Assembly: GCA_903927185.1 (NCBI GenBank)
Contig: CAIYLW010000020.1
Span: 1 to 64,000 of the forward strand
Reading direction: 5' to 3'
DNA: 64,000 nt
From: an uncultured Bacteroidota bacterium
GTDB lineage: Bacteria; Bacteroidota; Bacteroidia; Chitinophagales; Chitinophagaceae
Each line of letters opens with the position of its first letter. The first letter of the stretch is position 1. Of the stretch, positions 35,774 through 44,908 are shown in pieces. The notes under the pieces were generated by a model. The model was not told the origin of the DNA. It did not search any database and worked only from the letters and a program-made list of their open reading frames with translations. Position numbers and translations under genes: made by a program.

Positions 35774-37129
35774 ATGCAAAATACAAGACGAAACTTCTTA
35801 AAACAATCTGCAAAAGCTGCTGCTGGAACTTATATTGCCAGTATTGGATTCAGTGCTAAAAGCTATGCCCGCATTATCGGTGCCAATGATAGAGTAAGAG
35901 TTGGTGTTGTTGGTTTTTCAGATCGACATAGAAGTTCGCATATTCCTCCTTTTATGCAGTTTTATAAGGATATGAACTTTGACATTGTATCAGTTTCTGA
36001 TTTATGGAAAAAAAGAAGAGAGGAGGGGGCTGCCTATTTGAAATCAAAAATGGGTCATGATATCAATGCATATCGAAATAACGAAGAACTGTATGCCTCT
36101 AAAACATGTGATGCTGTATTTATAAGTACTGCTGACTTTCAGCATGCATTACATACCATTGAAGCAGTTAAAGCAGGCATGGATGTCTATTGCGAAAAGC
36201 CATTTGCCGAAACAATGGAAGATAATCGAGCTGCTCTTAAAGCAGTTAAATCATCTAAAAGTATTGTTCAGATTGGATCTCAGAGAAGAAGTGGCGCAAA
36301 TTATGCAGCTGCTGCCAATTTTATACAATCAGGAAAATTTGGCCCTATTACAATGGTTGAATTAACCTGGAATGTTAATCAGCCGGGAAGATGGAGAAGG
36401 CCTGATTTAGTAGCACAATGCAAAGAAGAAGACCTTGATTGGAAAAGATTTTTAATGAACCGTCCTTATGAAAATTTTGATCCTAGAAAGTATTTAGAAT
36501 TTCGTTTGTTTTGGCCTTATTCCTCTGGAATGCCAGGTCAATGGATGAGTCATCAGATTGATACTGTAAACTGGTTCAGTGGATTATCTCATCCTAGGAG
36601 TGTAACAGCAAATGGCGGAATTTATCAATGGAAAGATGGTAGAAAGAATTGGGATACAACTACTGCTGTATTTGAATATGGGCCTATCAATGATCCGAGT
36701 ACTGGATTCCAAGTTGTGTTTATGAGTAGAATGCACAATGGCGATGAAAACCCCAGTGAAATTTATTATAGTAACGGGGGGGAATTAAATTTAATTACAA
36801 ATAAAGTTTCTCCGAATGGCGGATTAAGAGCTGGTGCGGCATCGGTTATGAAAATGCAACCCAATTTATTACCCGAAATTAGTTTATCGGAATTTATAAA
36901 AGTAGAAGCGGGTGCAAATACCGGTGGCGATGTTTTAACTACTGCGCACGTCAAAAATTGGATGGAATGTATTCGGAGCCGCAAACAACCGAATGCTCCT
37001 GTGGAAGCTGGTTATAATCATTCGATTGCTACAATTATGTCTAATGCAGCATGCAGAACAGGAGAGAAAGTTACATTTGATGAAAAAACACAAGAAGTAA
37101 TGGCAGGGGGTAAAATATTTAAATTTTAA
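35774..37129 (+). CDS. Gfo/Idh/MocA-family oxidoreductase with Tat-type signal
   Basis: A 451-residue NAD(P)-dependent sugar oxidoreductase. The N-terminus TRRNFLKQSAKAAAG is a twin-arginine signal, so it is exported folded with its cofactor. The Rossmann core begins at VRVGVVGFSDRH, and the EKP signature (CEKPFAETMEDNR) carries the family Lys. This exported subfamily is frequent in Bacteroidota beside DUF1080 proteins. The substrate is unknown; 3-oxidation of glycosides is the inference from the neighbour. Confidence 0.9.
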   Translation: MQNTRRNFLKQSAKAAAGTYIASIGFSAKSYARIIGANDRVRVGVVGFSDRHRSSHIPPFMQFYKDMNFDIVSVSDLWKKRREEGAAYLKSKMGHDINAYRNNEELYASKTCDAVFISTADFQHALHTIEAVKAGMDVYCEKPFAETMEDNRAALKAVKSSKSIVQIGSQRRSGANYAAAANFIQSGKFGPITMVELTWNVNQPGRWRRPDLVAQCKEEDLDWKRFLMNRPYENFDPRKYLEFRLFWPYSSGMPGQWMSHQIDTVNWFSGLSHPRSVTANGGIYQWKDGRKNWDTTTAVFEYGPINDPSTGFQVVFMSRMHNGDENPSEIYYSNGGELNLITNKVSPNGGLRAGAASVMKMQPNLLPEISLSEFIKVEAGANTGGDVLTTAHVKNWMECIRSRKQPNAPVEAGYNHSIATIMSNAACRTGEKVTFDEKTQEVMAGGKIFKF

Positions 37130-37330
37130 AAATAATACTTAGATTACATTTTATATTTTGTAGCAAAGTAGTCATTTAATTATACTAATTTTAATAGAAT
37201 CTGAAGCCCAAGTTTGTAATCCCATTATTTTTTGAATTAACCTTTCCAATTATTACTAACTATTTTTGAAAAGGTGTAAACAAAAAAGGTTTTAATTTTT
37301 TATTGTTTGTATTTCAATAATGGGATAATT

Positions 37331-39619
37331 ATGGAACGGAAACTATTTTCAAAAATCGTTAACCGATTACTTATTTGTTTATTTATATTTTGCATGTCTT
37401 GGATGCATGTTTCCGCTCAAATGGGAATTGAAAATTTGCCATTCGCAGCAGGAGCTCAATGTGATCCATTGACTTTTAATCGATTTACTGGTTCTTATCA
37501 CTCTAATCTTTATATAGGTAATCAAGTTGGTTCCAACGTTTTGTTAGCCTGGGGACAAAATATGAATACCTACATAACCGGAGTTACTGGAGATATACTG
37601 GCCCCTGTATTTGTATCTACTTCAAGCTATGCCGGTGTTCCTTATGAAGTTAAATCTTCAAGCACTGGAGGAGGTAATGGCCCAAGTGTGATGGGTTTAA
37701 GAACTTCTTCAAATCTTTACATATTCGGAGACATGGCTAATATAGCTGCTATCACATCCATGTCTAATTTCGGGGGTCCTTCCTTAATTGATAGCAGAAG
37801 TAAAGTAACGCTCAAATTACCTACTGGGATAGCTATTACGGATATTGCACAATTTGCCATATCTCCTACAGCAATTGCAATTGTAACTAATTTAGGCCAT
37901 GTTTATATATTGACAAAAGTTCAGAATTTACAAGGCGATAAAGGAATCGCTAATTCTGCTATTTGGCATCATGTAACATTAACAAATGGAACTACTTTTC
38001 TTTCTGGTGTAATTAAATTTTCACTTTCTAATTCAGGTGCTTTCGCATTAACTTCTTCAGGACATATTTATTATTGGGGTGCTCCTGCAAATGTGAATGG
38101 TATTGTTAATACAGCAACCAGCTATAATTATGCGTATGATATGTCTACTCAAATTCCCTCTGGAATTACCGTAGTTGATATTGTTACATTGGGTCAATCT
38201 GTTACAGGTGCCACAAATGTGTTGTTTCTTTTAGGTAATAATTTAAAGGTCTATAGTTGTGGCATAAATACACAAGGCGTTTTAGGAGTAGGTAATGCAA
38301 GTGTTACTTTTAATCAACCCACTTTTCAGCCAATCAATGCACTTACAAATATTGTTCGGATTGATGGCAATACAGAAGCGGGTCTTTTTACAATGGGGGC
38401 TATGACTACTACAGGACATGTTTTTGGTTGGGGTAATGGTGTTGCATCCATGCTTGGTATAGTTGCACAATCAAGTTTTACAGGAACTTATACGAACACA
38501 TTGCCGGTTGACATTTACGGAGTAGGAGGGTTTAGTGATTTTAGTATTTCAGGGCATTTTACCATTGCATTTTTTACCAACTTGTCACTTGGTATCGATC
38601 AGTATTGGTATGTGGGACATAATATTGGTGGTTCTATTGGGATACCATCCAATATCACACCTGTTATAAGTAATGCAGTCACTGCAAAATTGGATGCACC
38701 TGCTACGATTAGTTTTGATTGCTCAAACACGCAACCTACAATAACAGTTTCAGGTACTTTGAATCCTTTTGTTACATGTTCAGGCATTGTATCTGGAAAT
38801 CAGTCTATATCAATTGTAGGAACAAGTCTTACGAATGATGTCATTATTACTGCCCCTGCAGGTTTTGAAATATCTCTCACATCAGGATCTGGTTTCTCAA
38901 ATTCAATAACCATTTCAGGAACGGGAGGAACTATTACTTCTACCAATATTTATGTCAGGATTAGTGCGGGCAGTAGCGGCTCAGTTTCAGGAAATATTGT
39001 TTTAAGTTCTACAGGAGCAAATAGTCAAACTATTCCTATAAGTGGAACCATTAATCCATTGCCTATTATTGCCACAACAACAGGAGCTGCAAGAACAGGC
39101 CCGGGTGCATTAACAATTTCAGGAACTGTATCACCGGCAATTGGAACTACCATCGACTGGTTTTTAAATCCAACTGGTGGTACGGCATTAGCCATTGGAA
39201 GTTTGTCGTATACAACTGGAATTATTTCTACCACCACAACTTATTTTGCTGAAGCAAGAAATGCCACTACTGGATGTGTGTCAACTTTGCGAACACCTGT
39301 TATCGCTACAATCAATGGTACTCTATTTGCAGGAAGTATTGGATCGAATCAATCATATTGTGTTGGACAAAGTTTAGCACCTCTCAATTCGATTGTTGGA
39401 GCTTCTGGTGGTACAGGAACCATTACTTACCAGTGGCAGATATCAACAGACAATATTACATTTAGTATTATTCCTGGGGTTCTTAATGTTTCATATAACC
39501 CTGTTCCTCCAACTCAAACTTCTTATTACAGGCGTCTTGCTTTTACAGTAAGCGATGGAAGTGTAGTATCTAATGTAATTACTATTGTGGTTAATCCGAA
39601 ACCAGTAGCAAACTTTTAG
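37331..39619 (+). CDS. Secreted RCC1/Ig-like protein lacking a sorting domain, possibly truncated
   Basis: 762 residues from the ATG at 37331, chosen because a TTG-initiated extension adds nothing to the signal peptide (ending MHVSAQ). RCC1-like blades occupy about residues 55-440 (VLLAWGQN, HIYYWGAP, VYSCGINTQGVLGVGN, HVFGWGNG). A domain with FEISLTSGSGFSNSI and two Ig-like segments (TIDWFLNPTGGTALA, TYQWQISTDN) follow. The chain stops at VVNPKPVANF, where comparable proteins would continue to a T9SS domain. In-frame sequence beyond the stop does not resume such a domain. It ends 7 bases before the convergent phnW-like gene. Confidence 0.8.
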   Translation: MERKLFSKIVNRLLICLFIFCMSWMHVSAQMGIENLPFAAGAQCDPLTFNRFTGSYHSNLYIGNQVGSNVLLAWGQNMNTYITGVTGDILAPVFVSTSSYAGVPYEVKSSSTGGGNGPSVMGLRTSSNLYIFGDMANIAAITSMSNFGGPSLIDSRSKVTLKLPTGIAITDIAQFAISPTAIAIVTNLGHVYILTKVQNLQGDKGIANSAIWHHVTLTNGTTFLSGVIKFSLSNSGAFALTSSGHIYYWGAPANVNGIVNTATSYNYAYDMSTQIPSGITVVDIVTLGQSVTGATNVLFLLGNNLKVYSCGINTQGVLGVGNASVTFNQPTFQPINALTNIVRIDGNTEAGLFTMGAMTTTGHVFGWGNGVASMLGIVAQSSFTGTYTNTLPVDIYGVGGFSDFSISGHFTIAFFTNLSLGIDQYWYVGHNIGGSIGIPSNITPVISNAVTAKLDAPATISFDCSNTQPTITVSGTLNPFVTCSGIVSGNQSISIVGTSLTNDVIITAPAGFEISLTSGSGFSNSITISGTGGTITSTNIYVRISAGSSGSVSGNIVLSSTGANSQTIPISGTINPLPIIATTTGAARTGPGALTISGTVSPAIGTTIDWFLNPTGGTALAIGSLSYTTGIISTTTTYFAEARNATTGCVSTLRTPVIATINGTLFAGSIGSNQSYCVGQSLAPLNSIVGASGGTGTITYQWQISTDNITFSIIPGVLNVSYNPVPPTQTSYYRRLAFTVSDGSVVSNVITIVVNPKPVANF

Positions 39620-39626
39620 AAATACA

Positions 39627-40721
39627 TTAAAAACCTATTTCTTGTTTAACTTCTTTGATGGCAGTTAAAAGATTAGTGATATCCTCTGTAAAGATCCTTC
39701 CAATATTTCCAATGCGAAAACAATTGGCTTTAGAAAGTTTTCCAGGATAAATAACAAAACCACGTTGATTCAGTTTTTGATAAAATATTTTAAAATCAAA
39801 AACTGTACTTTCAGGATAATGATAGGTATTAATAATATATCCTTGTTTCTCTTCTTCTAAATATTCTTTAAAACCCAATTCAGACATGCCAAGTTTCAAT
39901 ACACTGAAATTTGCATGGTATCTGATGGATCTTCCTTCTACGCCTCCTTCTTCTTCTAATTCAATCAGTGCTTGTTTAAATGCAAGTAGTGAGTGAATTG
40001 GTGGCGTGAACCTAAATTGCCCATCAGTTTCTAATCCTTGCCATTGAGCATATAAATCTAATACCAAAGTATCTGCCTGGTCTTTGCAGGAATTCAATGC
40101 TTCTTTTTTAGCCAGTACAAATGAAAATCCCGGCACACCTTCAATACATTTATTAGAAGAAGAAATTAGAAAATCAATACAACAAGTTGCTAAATCCACT
40201 GGCACAGCTCCAAATGCGCTCATAGAATCAACAATATATTGAACGCCATATTTTTTTGATAATGCTCCGAAAGATTCAATTGGATTCAAAATTCCTGTAG
40301 TGGTTTCACAATGAACAATTACTAAGTGCGTAAATTTACCATTCATTAATAATTGTTCTGTCTTATCTAAATCGGCTATTTCATTTTCAGCAAATACAAG
40401 TGAAGTAAATGGAATTTTATGAATGGAAGCAATTTTGGAAATCCTCTCACCATATGCACCATTAATTATAATTAGTAATTGGCCATTGCGTGGAATTGCT
40501 GATGAAATGACAGACTCCACTCCAAAGGTTCCGGAACCCTGCATGATTACTGTTTCGTAGCCAGTATCTTTCGAAACATTCCCCAAACTTAAAAGGGTGT
40601 TTCTAATGTCTTTAATTAATTGAATAAATAAATCATCTCTGGATCCATAATCATGAAGCATAGCTTCTTTTACAGTAATGCTTGTAGTAAGTGGTCCAGG
40701 TGTAAAAAGTAATTTATCCAT
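39627..40721 (-). CDS. phnW: 2-aminoethylphosphonate--pyruvate transaminase
   Basis: A 364-residue PLP-dependent class V aminotransferase converting 2-aminoethylphosphonate and pyruvate to phosphonoacetaldehyde and alanine. It opens with LLFTPGPLTTS, the typical PhnW start. VIMQGSGTFGVE and the Schiff-base Lys191 in SSNKCIEGVPGFSFV follow. It is immediately downstream of a phosphonatase-like gene on the same strand (29-base gap), which completes a two-step route to phosphate. Serine-pyruvate type relatives are the only realistic alternative. Confidence 0.9.
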   Translation of the reverse strand: MDKLLFTPGPLTTSITVKEAMLHDYGSRDDLFIQLIKDIRNTLLSLGNVSKDTGYETVIMQGSGTFGVESVISSAIPRNGQLLIIINGAYGERISKIASIHKIPFTSLVFAENEIADLDKTEQLLMNGKFTHLVIVHCETTTGILNPIESFGALSKKYGVQYIVDSMSAFGAVPVDLATCCIDFLISSSNKCIEGVPGFSFVLAKKEALNSCKDQADTLVLDLYAQWQGLETDGQFRFTPPIHSLLAFKQALIELEEEGGVEGRSIRYHANFSVLKLGMSELGFKEYLEEEKQGYIINTYHYPESTVFDFKIFYQKLNQRGFVIYPGKLSKANCFRIGNIGRIFTEDITNLLTAIKEVKQEIGF

Positions 40722-40750
40722 AACATCAGAAAATGAATAATAAAAAAACG

Positions 40751-41431
40751 TTATTGAGCTTTGTCTAATATTGGTAATAGTTCCAACAAATTGTCTAAAA
40801 TAAAATCGGGGTTTACAATTTCTAATTGTTCTTTTGTATGGGCTCCTGTTGTGATTCCAATATTGAATCTACAACCTGCATTTCTACCTTCTTCAATATC
40901 GATAGTAGAATCACCTACTTTAAGTACTTCTTGAGGGTCTGTAATATCAAACTGTTTCATCGCTAATATTATCATATCAGGTTTTGGGCGATTATTGCTT
41001 ACATCAGAAGCAGTAACAACAGCATCAATCTGATCCCCAATCATCCAACCTAGTTTTGAAATTAATGAATGAGCAGTTTGTAAATTATAGCCAGTATTTA
41101 AAACAACAATGATTCCCCTTTTCTTTAACTCAGCAAATAATTCTGTTGCATTATTTTGAGGAAGAATTTCCATGGTATCGTAAGCGGTTGCAAGCTGATT
41201 AATAAAACTTTGAAAGATGCTGCTTGCCAATGAATCGTCTTCAATTCCTCCATAAACACTTAATACACTTTTAATAGCTTGCAATTTCTCTTTTCCTGCT
41301 CCTTCGGCTAATACCTGATCTAAAGTAAATTCAAAGCCAGCTTCGTTAATCGCTTTTCGAAGGGTTTTATATACCACATTATCTTCATTTACAGTGGTTC
41401 CAGCCATATCAAAAACGGTCATCTTTATCAT
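40751..41431 (-). CDS. Phosphonatase-like HAD hydrolase (PhnX-like)
   Basis: A 226-residue HAD-superfamily enzyme. The start at 41431 places MIKMTVFDMAGTTV at the N-terminus; a longer frame to 41497 adds an unlikely leader. The nucleophile is Asp8, and the Ala two residues later (DMAGT) is the form found in phosphonoacetaldehyde hydrolase rather than the usual DxD of phosphatases. A cap region with GAGKEKLQAIK follows and could carry the Schiff-base Lys. KVGDSTIDIEEGRNAGC is HAD motif IV. With PhnW it would yield acetaldehyde and phosphate from phosphonoacetaldehyde. Confidence 0.85.
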   Translation of the reverse strand: MIKMTVFDMAGTTVNEDNVVYKTLRKAINEAGFEFTLDQVLAEGAGKEKLQAIKSVLSVYGGIEDDSLASSIFQSFINQLATAYDTMEILPQNNATELFAELKKRGIIVVLNTGYNLQTAHSLISKLGWMIGDQIDAVVTASDVSNNRPKPDMIILAMKQFDITDPQEVLKVGDSTIDIEEGRNAGCRFNIGITTGAHTKEQLEIVNPDFILDNLLELLPILDKAQ

Positions 41432-41559
41432 ATATGAGTATTTATACCCTGAAATTAAAATTCTTTCAGTTATTCTGTATGATAGTAATGTTATCAATTT
41501 AACAATTGGGGATTTGAATTGCTATTTCCAATACTGCAGCATTCAACTACCTTTACCGC

Positions 41560-42891
41560 ATGATGACTTTTGATGATCTAAATTTAAATACGGCTCTTTG
41601 GACTGCACTTGATGATTTGGGCTATGTTAATCCAACCACCATTCAACATAAAGTATTCCCCATTGCGATGTCAGGGAAAGACGTTTGTGGAATTGCGCAA
41701 ACTGGAACAGGGAAAACAATTGCATATCTATTACCTTGTTTAAGACAATGGAAATTTGATAAGAATAAAGATCCTCAGATTCTGATAGTTGTACCAACAA
41801 GAGAATTAGTGGCACAGGTGGTTGAGACAGTGAAAAAACTTACGTCACATATGAGTCTGATTGTTACAGGTGTTTACGGTGGAGTAAACATTAATACGCA
41901 GGCAATAGAATTAGAAAAAGGAGTGGACGTTATTGTTGCCACACCCGGTAGATTTTTTGATTTAGCTATGAATGGGGCATTTAAAACAAAGATGATTAAG
42001 AAGCTAGTTATTGATGAAATGGATGAAATGCTAAACTTAGGATTTCGTACACAGCTAAAGAATATTATCGATATGATTCCTGCAAAAAGGCAGAATTTAT
42101 TATTTTCAGCAACTATTACAGAAGATGTAGAAGCATTAATAGGTACTTTTTTCAATAATCCTGTGATGGTAGAAGCTGCCCCAACTGGTACACCTTTGGA
42201 GAATATTCTTCAATCCAGGTATAATGTGCCAAATTTTTATACCAAAGCAAATCTGCTGGAATATCTTTTAAAAGCAGATGGAACAATGACTAAAGTGTTG
42301 GTATTTGCTGCTACAAAAAAATTAGCGGACCTTTTATTTGAAGAGCTTAGCGTTCGATTTCCTGATCAAGTAGGGGTGATTCATTCTAATAAAGAACAAA
42401 ATCACCGTTTTAATACTGTTAAACAATTTAAAGATGGTGCTTATCGATTTATCATAGCAACAGATATCGTAGCGCGTGGTATTGATATTGCAGAGGTAAC
42501 GCATGTGATAAATTTTGATACCCCTGATGTACCTGAAAACTATATTCATCGAATTGGGCGTACGGGTCGGTTTGATAAAAAAGGAATTGCTATTACTTTT
42601 ACTACTGAAAAAGAAATGCCATTCATTGATACTATTGAAGGCTTGATGAAATATAAGATTCCAGTATTAATCCTGCCTGAAAATTTGATTATTTCTACTG
42701 ACTTAACGGAAGATGAAATGCCAAAAGTGTATATAAAAATTCCGGATTTCAAAATCAAGAAAAAAGATGAAGCTGGTCCTGCTTTTCATGAAAAATCAGC
42801 TAAGAATCTTAAAGTGAACGTAAAGATTAGCAGAAAAGATATTATGATGAAAAAATATGGTAAGCCGATTAAGAAGGGCGGGAAAAAATAG
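41560..42891 (+). CDS. DEAD-box RNA helicase
   Basis: A 443-residue ATP-dependent RNA helicase. The Q motif region precedes motif I AQTGTGKT (residues 46-53), motif Ia PTRELVAQV, motif II DEMD (152-155), motif III SAT, motif V ATDIVARGID and motif VI HRIGRTGRF. Motif II reads DEMD instead of DEAD. A short basic C-terminal tail (KKYGKPIKKGGKK) probably binds RNA. Its role (ribosome assembly or cold adaptation, as for related RhlE/CsdA proteins) cannot be specified. Transcribed divergently from the PhnX-like gene. Confidence 0.92.
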   Translation: MMTFDDLNLNTALWTALDDLGYVNPTTIQHKVFPIAMSGKDVCGIAQTGTGKTIAYLLPCLRQWKFDKNKDPQILIVVPTRELVAQVVETVKKLTSHMSLIVTGVYGGVNINTQAIELEKGVDVIVATPGRFFDLAMNGAFKTKMIKKLVIDEMDEMLNLGFRTQLKNIIDMIPAKRQNLLFSATITEDVEALIGTFFNNPVMVEAAPTGTPLENILQSRYNVPNFYTKANLLEYLLKADGTMTKVLVFAATKKLADLLFEELSVRFPDQVGVIHSNKEQNHRFNTVKQFKDGAYRFIIATDIVARGIDIAEVTHVINFDTPDVPENYIHRIGRTGRFDKKGIAITFTTEKEMPFIDTIEGLMKYKIPVLILPENLIISTDLTEDEMPKVYIKIPDFKIKKKDEAGPAFHEKSAKNLKVNVKISRKDIMMKKYGKPIKKGGKK

Positions 42892-42908
42892 AATACAATA
42901 ATCTTGAA

Positions 42909-42944
42909 CAAGCATAGTGGATAGTATAATAATCACAATGCTTG
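42909..42944. terminator. Inverted repeat between convergent helicase and SDR genes
   Basis: An 11-base stem with one mismatch (42909-42919 with 42934-42944, CAAGCATAGTG / CACAATGCTTG) and 14-base loop. No long T tract follows, so terminator function is uncertain. Confidence 0.4.
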
Positions 42945-42974
42945 CGCTTTCTAAACTAGCACTCCCGATTAATT

Positions 42975-43811
42975 TTATTCCTTTTTAAAATCTGCTCCTT
43001 CCGATGTGGCAGCCCAAGTGTCAAAGTCGTTCTTTAATTCTTCCAGCTTTGCTCTTGCACCTTTTAAAGCGGCAACACCCAATAATAATCTTAATGGAGG
43101 TTTTTCTGTTTCTGTAACTTCAATCATTGCTTTTGCAGCTTTTACAGGATCACCAGGTTGATTACCACTATATCCTCGAATATCTCCCATGTTTTTACCA
43201 GAAGTGTCAGTGTAATCTTCAATTTTTATACTGCTATCTTTAGCTGAACGACCAGCCCAATCAGTTCTAAATCCACTTGGTGCAACGATGGTAACTTTTA
43301 TACCAAGTGGAGATACTTCTTTATAAAGGGCTTCACTTAAGCCATCTACCGCATATTTCGTAGCATTATAAAAACCAACTCCAGGAAAAGATCTTAAACC
43401 ACCAATTGATGCAATATTTAAAATATGACCAGATTTACGTTTACGCATATGTGGAAGTACTTCCTGAATCATTTTTGCTAAACCAAAAAAGTTTATTTCA
43501 AACATTCTTCTTACTTCCTCATCTTCACTTTCTTCTATTGCTCCAAAATATCCAATACCTGCATTATTCACTAATACATCTATTTGTACAAATCGAGTGA
43601 TGGTTTCAGCAATTGCTTCTTTAATTTCTTTAATTTTTGTTACATCCAGTTTAACTGCAATAGAACTATCAGGGTAATCCTTTACAATATCTAAGACATC
43701 ATTTATATTTCGGGAAGCTACTGCCACCTGATAACCTTTAGCTAAAACTTCCAATGCTAATGCCCTTCCAAAACCTGAAGAACAACCAGATATTAACCAA
43801 ACTTTTTTCAT
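42975..43811 (-). CDS. SDR-family oxidoreductase
   Basis: A 278-residue classical short-chain dehydrogenase. The nucleotide-binding motif is SGCSSGFG near the N-terminus, then NNAGIG, and YNATK with the catalytic Tyr and Lys. ASIGGLRSFPGVG and PSGFRTDWAGRS are typical of the bacterial SDRs related to retinol dehydrogenase and ketoreductases. It stands alone on the minus strand, upstream of no recognisable partner, so the substrate is not predictable. Confidence 0.88.
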   Translation of the reverse strand: MKKVWLISGCSSGFGRALALEVLAKGYQVAVASRNINDVLDIVKDYPDSSIAVKLDVTKIKEIKEAIAETITRFVQIDVLVNNAGIGYFGAIEESEDEEVRRMFEINFFGLAKMIQEVLPHMRKRKSGHILNIASIGGLRSFPGVGFYNATKYAVDGLSEALYKEVSPLGIKVTIVAPSGFRTDWAGRSAKDSSIKIEDYTDTSGKNMGDIRGYSGNQPGDPVKAAKAMIEVTETEKPPLRLLLGVAALKGARAKLEELKNDFDTWAATSEGADFKKE

Positions 43812-43927
43812 GTTATATTGATATTTATCTAATTGAATAAGTATAAAAATGGATGGAAAATTAATCGAATTGAAGTAGATGTTCCATTAAACTTCTACCC
43901 ATTAAGCAACCCTTAGTGTAACAACAT

Positions 43928-43960
43928 AAAAAAAGGATCCTACATAATTGTAAGATCCTT
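43928..43960 (-). terminator. Rho-independent terminator of the tRNA-Arg transcript
   Basis: On the minus strand an 11-base stem (one mismatch, AAGGATCTTAC / GTAGGATCCTT, 43933-43943 with 43950-43960) with a 6-base loop is followed by a run of T. It begins 3 bases after the tRNA CCA end. Confidence 0.82.
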
Positions 43961-43962
43961 CC

Positions 43963-44039
43963 TGGTGACCGCGTTAGGATTCAAACCTAAAACCCCCTCA
44001 TCCGTAGTGAGGTACTCTATTCAGTTGAGCTACGCAGCC
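43963..44039 (-). tRNA. tRNA-Arg (anticodon ACG), CCA encoded
   Basis: A 77-base tRNA read from the minus strand. The acceptor stem is GGCTGCG paired with CGCGGTC (two G-U pairs). The D arm, a 5-base-pair anticodon stem (CCTCA/TGAGG) around loop CTACGGA, and a T arm with TTAGG/CCTAA follow. The anticodon at the loop centre is ACG, which is normally converted to ICG to read CGN arginine codons. The discriminator A and CCA are encoded. Confidence 0.92.
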
Positions 44040-44057
44040 ATTCCCCCTAAAGGGCTG

Positions 44058-44089
44058 CAAATATAAGAGCTATTTCAGAAATTCCAAAA
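44058..44089 (-). promoter_or_regulatory. Bacteroidota-type promoter for tRNA-Arg (TATATTTG -7 box with -33 TTTTG)
   Basis: On the minus strand TATATTTG (44065-44058) matches TAnnTTTG exactly, and a TTTTG (44089-44085) lies 19 bases further upstream, the expected -33 spacing. The predicted start is about 12 bases before the tRNA 5' end. This is the best promoter in the window. Confidence 0.72.
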
Positions 44090-44109
44090 CCAAAATTGAT
44101 TTTGATCCT

Positions 44110-44889
44110 TTAATCCTGACTATAAATTCCTGCAGCAGTCTTTTCAACGATTTTTTTCGGTAATAACCAAACAAAAGCAGCACCAATTTGATTCAAAAGA
44201 CCAGTAATTTTTTCTGTTTTGCCAGCTAGCATAGCATCAATAGCAATTTTGGCTACTGCATCTGCTGACATATTTAATTTTTCGCCCGCTTTTCTAGCTT
44301 TTTCAACCAGATTAGCCCTATTGGCAAAATCTGTATCGGTACCACCAGGACATACTGTGGTAACTCTCAAATTCGTATGTCTTAATTCGTATTGTAAACC
44401 CCTGCTAAAACTCAAAACAAATGATTTGCTCGCAGCATATACACTCAATCCTGGAACAGCCTGATAAGCAGCAGAACTTGCAATATTTAGTATATGTGCT
44501 TTTGGCGCTTTTTTTAGTTCAGGTAAGAATAAGGAACTCAGTTCCACTAACACATTCATATTTACCTGCATCATATCCGTATGCTCTTTTGCAGTATAGT
44601 TTTCAAATGGCCCACTTAATCCATAACCTGCATTGTTAATAAGGATATCTATAGAGTAGTTTTTATCAACACACCATTGCTGAATTTTGTAAGATGCACC
44701 AGATTCAGTAAAGTCTACACTCAACCAATCCGCTTCAATTTGATACTGAGTTTTCAAAGTATTCGCTATACTCTCCAAAAGGTCACTTGATCTAGCAACT
44801 AAAAGAAGGTTCCTCTTTTTTGAAGCTAAAATTTCGGCCATTGCTCTGCCAATACCTTTACTTGCACCGGTTATTAATGCGTATTTCAT
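44110..44889 (-). CDS. SDR-family oxidoreductase
   Basis: A 259-residue short-chain dehydrogenase with the start at 44889 (MKYALITGASKGIG); a longer frame to 45000 would overlap the upstream PhyH gene and add an unlikely leader. The nucleotide-binding GASKGIG, NNAGYGLSG, and the catalytic YAASK are all present. SADAVAKIAIDAMLAGK is a feature of the YqjQ/DltE-like SDR group. It lies 19 bases after the PhyH-type gene on the same strand, so the two are probably an operon. Confidence 0.9.
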   Translation of the reverse strand: MKYALITGASKGIGRAMAEILASKKRNLLLVARSSDLLESIANTLKTQYQIEADWLSVDFTESGASYKIQQWCVDKNYSIDILINNAGYGLSGPFENYTAKEHTDMMQVNMNVLVELSSLFLPELKKAPKAHILNIASSAAYQAVPGLSVYAASKSFVLSFSRGLQYELRHTNLRVTTVCPGGTDTDFANRANLVEKARKAGEKLNMSADAVAKIAIDAMLAGKTEKITGLLNQIGAAFVWLLPKKIVEKTAAGIYSQD

Positions 44890-44908
44890 TGTATGAAGTT
44901 TTGTGCAA

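Noticed and set aside
41432-41497. N-terminal extension of the phosphonatase-like gene
   Set aside because: HAD homology begins at the ATG at 41431; the extension is a leader without family match.
42909-42944. Strong bidirectional terminator between the helicase and SDR genes
   Set aside because: The stem is good but the loop is long and there is no T tract, so it is listed only as a weak candidate.
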